Assembly (NCBI GenBank): GCA_046540795.1
Contig: JBKHEN010000152.1
Span: 1 to 5,854 of the forward strand
Source of the DNA: JAAAOH01 sp046540795
GTDB lineage: Bacteria > Spirochaetota > Spirochaetia > DSM-27196 > PWMO01
DNA: 5,854 bases
Direction: 5' to 3'
Under the pieces are notes generated by a model, which did not search any database, was not told where the DNA came from, and was given only the letters and a program-made list of their open reading frames with translations. Shown here one piece after another: positions 4,651 to 5,854 of this stretch (positions within the stretch are counted from its first letter, which is position 1; each line of letters starts with the position of its first letter). A program made the translations under genes and the position numbers.

Positions 4651-5826
4651 ATGCGGTTGTTTCTATGCGGGGATCTCATGCTCGCCCGTGGGATAGACCA
4701 GATCCTCCCCTATCCTACGGATCCTACTCTCCACGAACCCTACGTTCGTGACGCCAGACGCTACGTCGAGCTGGCCGAAGAGGTCAATGGTCCGATACCT
4801 CGGAGCACCGACTACGCCTACATCTGGGGTGACATGCTCCCCGTGTTGTCGGAGACTGAGCCGGATTTCGTCATAGGCAACTTGGAAACCGCCGTTACCG
4901 ACGCCGGAGACTTCGCTCCCGCGAAAAGCATTCATTATCGTATGTCCCCACGGAATCTAGCGGTTCTCCACACGGCGGGATTTGACTGTGTGAGTCTTGC
5001 AAACAACCATATTCTCGACTTCGGCACAGCCGGGTTGGCCGAAACACTTCACCATTTGGACGAGGAGGATCTCGGCTACTGCGGATCCGGCCACGACAAG
5101 CCGGAGGCCACGTCTCCGTGGACGGCCCGGAGCTCTGCAGGGACCGACCTGCGGGTCTTCGGCCTGGGACACCGCTCGAGCGGCATACCGAAAAGCTGGG
5201 CCGCGGGGCCACACGCTCCCGGTGTGTGGACCGGCGCGGGAATAGCGGACATCATCGCCACTGTTTCGGCCCCGACGGGGCAAACACCTTCGAGGAGGAC
5301 AGAAGAGACCATGGACAGGCGCCGGCCCTTCGGGCCGGAGACCCTGAAGCCTTCGATGCAGCGGCAGCCGGCCCCAGGTGTTCACGTTCTGTCGGTACAC
5401 TGGGGCGAGAACTGGGGATACCATATCCCTCCTCGCCGGCGCGAAGCTGCCCGTGCCTTTATCGACAATGCCGGCGTCACGATCGTCCACGGCCATTCGT
5501 CTCACCATCCGCAGGGGATAGAGCTCCACGGTGGGGCCCTGATTCTCTACGGATGCGGAGATCTCTTGAACGATTATGAGGGTATCGGCGACCACGAGCA
5601 GTATCGACCGGACCTCACCGCAGCCTACGTGGTCGACGTCGACGATGCAACTCTCCGGGTAACCTCCGTGACGGCAATCCCGTTTCGGATCCGCCGCTTC
5701 CGCCTCGAGCGCGCTCACCCCGGTGACGCTGTCTGGCTCGCACGAACTCTCGAGCGCTCCAGCCCGAGCCGCACAGTTCGCACAGGTGTCACCAATCACG
5801 ATACGATAGAAGTCCGCCCGTCCTGA
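4651..5826 (+). CDS. CapA family (PGA_cap) protein, metallophosphatase-like fold
   Basis: This 391-residue protein belongs to the CapA/PgsA-like family, which has a calcineurin-like metallophosphatase fold and was first linked to poly-gamma-glutamate capsule synthesis; many members have no proven role. Motifs in order: CGDLMLARGIDQ (6-17, D8), IGNLETAVT (75-83), SLANNHILDFG (115-125, N118/N119/H120), SVHWGENWGY (248-257, H250), IVHGHSSHHPQGIE (278-291) and YGCGDLLNDYEGIG (310-323). These supply the His/Asp/Asn set expected for metal binding. There is no signal peptide or membrane span, unlike membrane-anchored Bacillus CapA, so it is probably cytoplasmic. No capB, capC or pgdS-type neighbour is present, so a capsule role is unsupported. 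A Pro/Arg-rich stretch at about 211-243, which interrupts the expected approach to SVHWG, is noted separately. The ATG start fits the family, where GD lies a few residues in. The family call is firm; the function is open. Confidence 0.9.
   Translation: MRLFLCGDLMLARGIDQILPYPTDPTLHEPYVRDARRYVELAEEVNGPIPRSTDYAYIWGDMLPVLSETEPDFVIGNLETAVTDAGDFAPAKSIHYRMSPRNLAVLHTAGFDCVSLANNHILDFGTAGLAETLHHLDEEDLGYCGSGHDKPEATSPWTARSSAGTDLRVFGLGHRSSGIPKSWAAGPHAPGVWTGAGIADIIATVSAPTGQTPSRRTEETMDRRRPFGPETLKPSMQRQPAPGVHVLSVHWGENWGYHIPPRRREAARAFIDNAGVTIVHGHSSHHPQGIELHGGALILYGCGDLLNDYEGIGDHEQYRPDLTAAYVVDVDDATLRVTSVTAIPFRIRRFRLERAHPGDAVWLARTLERSSPSRTVRTGVTNHDTIEVRPS
5281..5379 (+). repeat. Hydrophilic in-frame insert with strong hairpin, copy B
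   Basis: These bases encode residues 211-243 of the CapA-like protein: QT, then DRRR (222-225), then RQPAPG (238-243). Relatives as I recall them need about 20 fewer residues before the SVHWG strand. It contains CCGGCCC (5322-5328), a 3-base loop TTC and GGGCCGG (5332-5338), a perfect 7-bp GC stem. GACAGGCGCCGGC (5314-5326) differs at one base from GACAGGCGTCGGC (2890-2902) in the ADH insert. Confidence 0.4.
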
Positions 5827-5854
5827 GGGTCCGAGGCACCCGGCGCGGTGGGCG
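5827..5854. other. Window end, no feature called
   Basis: Only 28 bp follow the stop codon. A short CACC/GGTG pairing is possible (about 5838-5851), but it is too weak to call a terminator. Confidence 0.3.

Noticed and set aside
4957..5799. Open frame of 280 codons on the minus strand opposite the CapA-like gene
   Set aside because: The opposite strand carries all the CapA motifs. The product is Arg/Pro/Gly-rich with no family signature.

Overview
This is a GC-rich bacterial window with five clear protein-coding genes and no RNA gene, transposase, integrase or CRISPR array that I can see. A lipoprotein signal with a lipobox and a secreted, probable beta-barrel protein point to a diderm (Gram-negative-type) host. 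The phylum cannot be fixed from this sequence; a high-GC spirochaete-like or similar environmental lineage is only a guess.

Layout. 17-904 (+) is an unrecognised lipoprotein. 905-1118 is a structured intergenic region holding a tandem perfect palindrome, a second inverted repeat and a good sigma70-type promoter. 1119-1814 (+) is a signal-peptide-bearing putative outer-membrane barrel protein. 1815-1947 is a gap with little of note. 1948-3168 (+) is an iron-containing (group III) alcohol dehydrogenase. 3169-3291 is a repeat-rich convergent intergenic region. 3292-4560 (-) is NADP-dependent isocitrate dehydrogenase (icd). 4561-4650 is a compact divergent promoter region. 4651-5826 (+) is a cytoplasmic CapA-family (PGA_cap) metallophosphatase-fold protein.

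The genes do not form one obvious pathway. Icd is core TCA-cycle metabolism, the Fe-ADH is an NAD(P)H-linked alcohol/aldehyde oxidoreductase, and the first two genes are envelope proteins. No operon is evident: gaps are 90-214 bp, and icd is convergent with the ADH and divergent from capA.

The most interesting observation is that the Fe-ADH and the CapA-like protein each seem to carry an extra hydrophilic segment interrupting the expected family core. The two segments share the residues QT...DRRR...RQPAPG in the same order, with all DNA differences in the DRRR and RQPAPG blocks at third codon positions. Each is built around a strong DNA inverted repeat at a shared GACAGGCG(T/C)CGGC core. This resembles an in-frame palindromic insertion element, of the kind known in Rickettsia (RPE), but it rests on two short copies and on family lengths recalled from memory.
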